From: Thiodiazotropha sp037384445
GTDB taxonomy: Bacteria > Pseudomonadota > Gammaproteobacteria > Chromatiales > Chromatiaceae
Assembly (NCBI GenBank): GCA_037384445.1
Contig: JARRNY010000021.1
Location: 1 to 64,000 of the forward strand
Length of the DNA stretch: 64,000 nt
Direction: 5' to 3'
The notes beneath the pieces were generated by a model, which did not search any database, was not told the DNA's origin, and was given only the letters and a program-made list of their open reading frames with translations. A program made the position numbers and the translations under genes. Of the stretch, positions 61,697 to 64,000 are shown in pieces (within the stretch, counting starts at the first letter, position 1; each line of letters opens with the position of its first letter).

Positions 61697-63403
61697 TTAC
61701 CTCAGCAAGTTCGCTTCGCCTCTGGCGCTGCGAATGATCAATTCGACCCGGGTCCCTTCACCGGGCTCGCTCTCGATGGAGAACTCCCCGCCGATGCGCC
61801 TGGCGCGTTCTTCCATGATCGAGAGCCCGATATGCTCCCCCGGATTACCTTTCGGTGCCGCCCCCTCGAAGCCGACTCCGTCGTCTTCCACCAGTATCAG
61901 ATAGTTACCCGGACTGCGACAACGCAGCAACACCCGCACCGTCATGGCCTGGGCATGTTTACGGATGTTGGCCAGCGACTCCTGCACGATGCGTAGAGCC
62001 TGCATCTCCTGATTGGTGTCGAGGTCGGTCTTCAGGCAATCGGGCTGGAAGAAAGCGGCGATGCCGGTCTCCTGATGGAAGCGCTCTACCAGCTTACCCA
62101 AGGCCGGCACCAGCCCCCGCTGATCCAAGGGGGCGCGGAAGCTGTTGATCAGTTCACGCAGCTCATCATGCGCTTCGTCCAGACCGTTATGGATGCGTTT
62201 CGCCTCGTACAGCGCCTTGGGGGAAGACCCGCCATCCTGCATCGTCTCCTCCAGCATACGAACCTGAAAACGCAGGCTGGCCAGGGTCTGCGCCAGTGAG
62301 TCATGCAGCTCATGGGCCAGGGAGGTCCGCTCCTCAACGATGGAGAGACGCCGCGCCTCCGTATCGGAGCGCTGCTTGGCCACCGCCATACCCAGATGGC
62401 TGCCGATGGTGTTGAGAATATCGAGTACATCCTCGCGACCGTCGTAGATCCCTGGCTTGTCCACATAGAGATGGTAGAAGCCGAGCACATCGCCATGAAA
62501 CCACATGGGTACAGAAACCCGCTCCACCTCATCGGCACCAAACATGCGCCGACCATTTCGACGGGAACAGGTGCGAGCGTCATGCGCACAGAGGATATCG
62601 CCGGGCGAAAGGGCGATACCGCACTGACAGAGGGTGATCGGCAGCATCTCCTGCTCGTTGTAGACCCTACCGTTCTGATCGATACAACCCACCTGTCGCA
62701 CCCGGTCGTCCTGCAACACCAGATGGACCGTCGCGGAACGAGCGCTGACCATGCGTTTGAAAATGGTCATGTACTCCAGTAGGAGTTCGTCGAGATTCTC
62801 TGACTGGTTGATGCCGGCAGCCACATCGTAGAGCACCTGCAGCGAGGTGGTCTTCTGCGCCAGTCGCCAGGTCTGGCGTGCGACGCGCACCTCCATATCC
62901 TCATAAATATCGGTCAACTCCTCGTTCAGGCTGTCGATGTCCCTCGCCATACCGCTGAGTACGCCAGTTGGCTGCTCGGAGCCGCGATGAGCCACGGGTT
63001 CGCCCTGACAGATCTGGGTCACTGTCTGTTCGAGGGTGGAGAGGGGTCTCAGCAGCTGACTGCGCAAACGCATCAAGACCAACATCAAGGAGAACAGAGT
63101 CACCGTGCTGCCAAGCAGCAGCAGGCCCTGAAGCATGGGGTGATCAGTTATCCTGGCAAACAGCAGGAGAGCAAATATCAGGCTGAAAAGTACACTTGCC
63201 CCCAGCAGCAGGATCGGCATCAGCAGGTTGCCGGTAAAGAGGATACGCAGACTCGGCCAGTGGCGCGAATCAACCATCCCCTCAAGCCAGGTCATCCAGC
63301 CCCGCTCACGGCCCCGGTCTGCATAATAGTCGTCGCTCTGGCCCTCAGGTGGCATCTGTACTCTGCGTTTCTCTTCTGCTTGCATAGGCGGAAACTCTAT
63401 CAT
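61697..63403 (-). CDS. NarX-like sensor histidine kinase lacking the periplasmic nitrate domain
   Basis: 568 residues. Two membrane helices (about 54-83 and 91-112) are separated by only about 8 residues, so there is no periplasmic P-box domain. HAMP-like segment (about 113-165), linker coil, then a GAF-like module containing the Cys cluster TLCQCGIALSPGDILCAHDARTC (described by Cys259, Cys261, Cys272, Cys279) typical of NarX central modules, then HisKA_3 (ELHDSLAQTL, His about 367) and HATPase (VEDDGVGFEG). The likely signal is intracellular. Overlaps the cca stop (ATGA), giving translational coupling. Confidence 0.9.
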   Translation of the reverse strand: MIEFPPMQAEEKRRVQMPPEGQSDDYYADRGRERGWMTWLEGMVDSRHWPSLRILFTGNLLMPILLLGASVLFSLIFALLLFARITDHPMLQGLLLLGSTVTLFSLMLVLMRLRSQLLRPLSTLEQTVTQICQGEPVAHRGSEQPTGVLSGMARDIDSLNEELTDIYEDMEVRVARQTWRLAQKTTSLQVLYDVAAGINQSENLDELLLEYMTIFKRMVSARSATVHLVLQDDRVRQVGCIDQNGRVYNEQEMLPITLCQCGIALSPGDILCAHDARTCSRRNGRRMFGADEVERVSVPMWFHGDVLGFYHLYVDKPGIYDGREDVLDILNTIGSHLGMAVAKQRSDTEARRLSIVEERTSLAHELHDSLAQTLASLRFQVRMLEETMQDGGSSPKALYEAKRIHNGLDEAHDELRELINSFRAPLDQRGLVPALGKLVERFHQETGIAAFFQPDCLKTDLDTNQEMQALRIVQESLANIRKHAQAMTVRVLLRCRSPGNYLILVEDDGVGFEGAAPKGNPGEHIGLSIMEERARRIGGEFSIESEPGEGTRVELIIRSARGEANLLR

Positions 63404-64000
63404 GAACCGTCCTTACCGACCTTTTCCTGCCGCGTTTTCAGCAGGTCTTGCAACACCTGCTCACGCCAGAGCGACAGCGCCTGGCCGATAGCGGCTCCCG
63501 ACAGGCCCTGGCGATAGAACTCCGGCGGTGGTTTTCGCTGCACCACATCAGCGGCACTCTGCAGAGGCGCGGACAAGGCCGTCATCGACTGCGGCCAGAG
63601 TGCGCGTGCCGCCAATAGAAACCGCTGCAGACGAAGCGGTTGCTGAGCCGGTTTCAGGTGGCCGGCGAGCTGTAGCAGGCCAGCTGCATCATCCACTGCC
63701 GGCAGACGGCCTTCAATCTCCAGCAGATCCCGCAGTAGCTGCGCCTCCTCGCGGCCAGCCCGCAGACGCTCGAGCCAATCCTCGACACTCGGCACCTGTG
63801 TGGCTGCGGAAAACAGGGCGGCGGCGGCCCGCACCACCGGGTCATCACTCAGCTTCACGGCCCGTTTCAACGCGCCCATTCCCTCCTCCCCCTCACGCCC
63901 ATGACCCGAGACAGGGCCCAGGGTGAGATCGACCTCCGGCATCAACCGGGCCAGCGCGCCGCAACGGTGAAGCACCTCGAAAAAGCGCCAGGGCTGGGAC
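63400..64000 (-). CDS. cca: CCA tRNA nucleotidyltransferase, C-terminal part (5' end outside window)
   Basis: The frame is open to the window edge; about 199 residues are visible. RC-reading from 64000 gives PWRFFEVLHRCGALARLMPEVD, the cca segment that follows the catalytic and neck domains, and the rest (PVVRAAAALFSA, LLRDLLEIEG) fits the C-terminal body/tail region. The HD motif region looks degenerate (SGHGREGEEGM, no HD). The enzyme adds CCA to tRNA 3' ends. The overlap with the NarX-like gene is unusual. Confidence 0.75.
   Translation of the reverse strand, partial: SQPWRFFEVLHRCGALARLMPEVDLTLGPVSGHGREGEEGMGALKRAVKLSDDPVVRAAAALFSAATQVPSVEDWLERLRAGREEAQLLRDLLEIEGRLPAVDDAAGLLQLAGHLKPAQQPLRLQRFLLAARALWPQSMTALSAPLQSAADVVQRKPPPEFYRQGLSGAAIGQALSLWREQVLQDLLKTRQEKVGKDGS

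Noticed and set aside
1..64000. tRNA, rRNA or CRISPR array
   Set aside because: Reading the gaps, I saw no cloverleaf with a T-loop GGTTCRANTCC, no rRNA-like stretch and no regularly spaced repeats. A covariance-model scan would settle this.

Overview
The window looks like chromosome from a gammaproteobacterial sulfur oxidiser of the Chromatiales / Sedimenticola / Thiodiazotropha kind. The clues are a cytoplasmic sulfite dehydrogenase operon (soeABC), a sulfide:quinone-oxidoreductase-like flavoprotein, a rhodanese-TusA-DsrE2 sulfur-carrier cassette beside a fused siroheme synthase (cysG), a PEP-CTERM protein behind a sigma-54-type promoter, and a typical gammaproteobacterial block (bamC, dapA, gcvR, bcp, phoH). 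No taxonomic search could be run, so this placement is inference.

Layout. 1-6.4 kb: the end of a MotA/ExbB-like channel subunit with an ExbD-like coiled-coil partner, two tandem Slp lipoproteins, a lone pseudopilin and a GGDEF/EAL protein. 6.5-9.6 kb: tsaB, a PEP-CTERM protein and a C_GCAxxG-dUTPase fusion. 10-16.2 kb: a tight cluster of TonB receptor, DUF4198-like protein, NapH-like ferredoxin membrane protein, 2-hydroxyacyl-CoA dehydratase/benzoyl-CoA-reductase-like protein, a 67-residue ORF that may be an ATPase remnant, and a TauE/SafE-like permease. 16.3-24.6 kb: an STN-type TonB receptor and an RND efflux triad. 24.9-30.7 kb: a lipase-like hydrolase and soeABC, whose two internal gaps hold related MITE-like repeats. 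31-36.9 kb: a cold shock protein, an unknown exported protein, Uup, TrpB2 and a response regulator. 37-42.4 kb: a Crp/Fnr regulator, two small conserved genes (one NifX-like), a GlcG/HbpS protein, ispG and the SQR-like gene. 42.6-48.5 kb: housekeeping. 49-57.4 kb: a BarA-type hybrid kinase, a second Crp/Fnr regulator with DUF2892, an AI-2E-type permease, a LysR regulator and a FadL porin. 57.5-64 kb: dsrE2-tusA-rhodanese, cysG, a second rhodanese, and a NarL/NarX-like pair translationally coupled to cca.

How the genes fit together. Sulfide would be oxidised at the quinone pool by the SQR-like enzyme. Rhodanese, TusA and DsrE2 would pass sulfane sulfur through the cytoplasm. CysG would make siroheme, the cofactor of siroheme sulfite reductases, and SoeABC would finish the oxidation of sulfite to sulfate. 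The regulators present (two Crp/Fnr, NarX/NarL-like, BarA-like, LysR) suggest tight redox control.

The best candidate for an undescribed system is the 10-16.2 kb cluster. It appears to join outer-membrane import to a low-potential iron-sulfur reductase module for an unknown substrate, and it seems partly degraded here. Several genes carry reading-frame breaks: the DUF4198-like gene, the dehydratase, soeA, and possibly a small membrane protein at 31 kb. Some sit in homopolymers and may be sequencing errors; the dehydratase break appears to be a larger deletion. No tRNA, rRNA, CRISPR array, integrase or intact insertion sequence was recognised.
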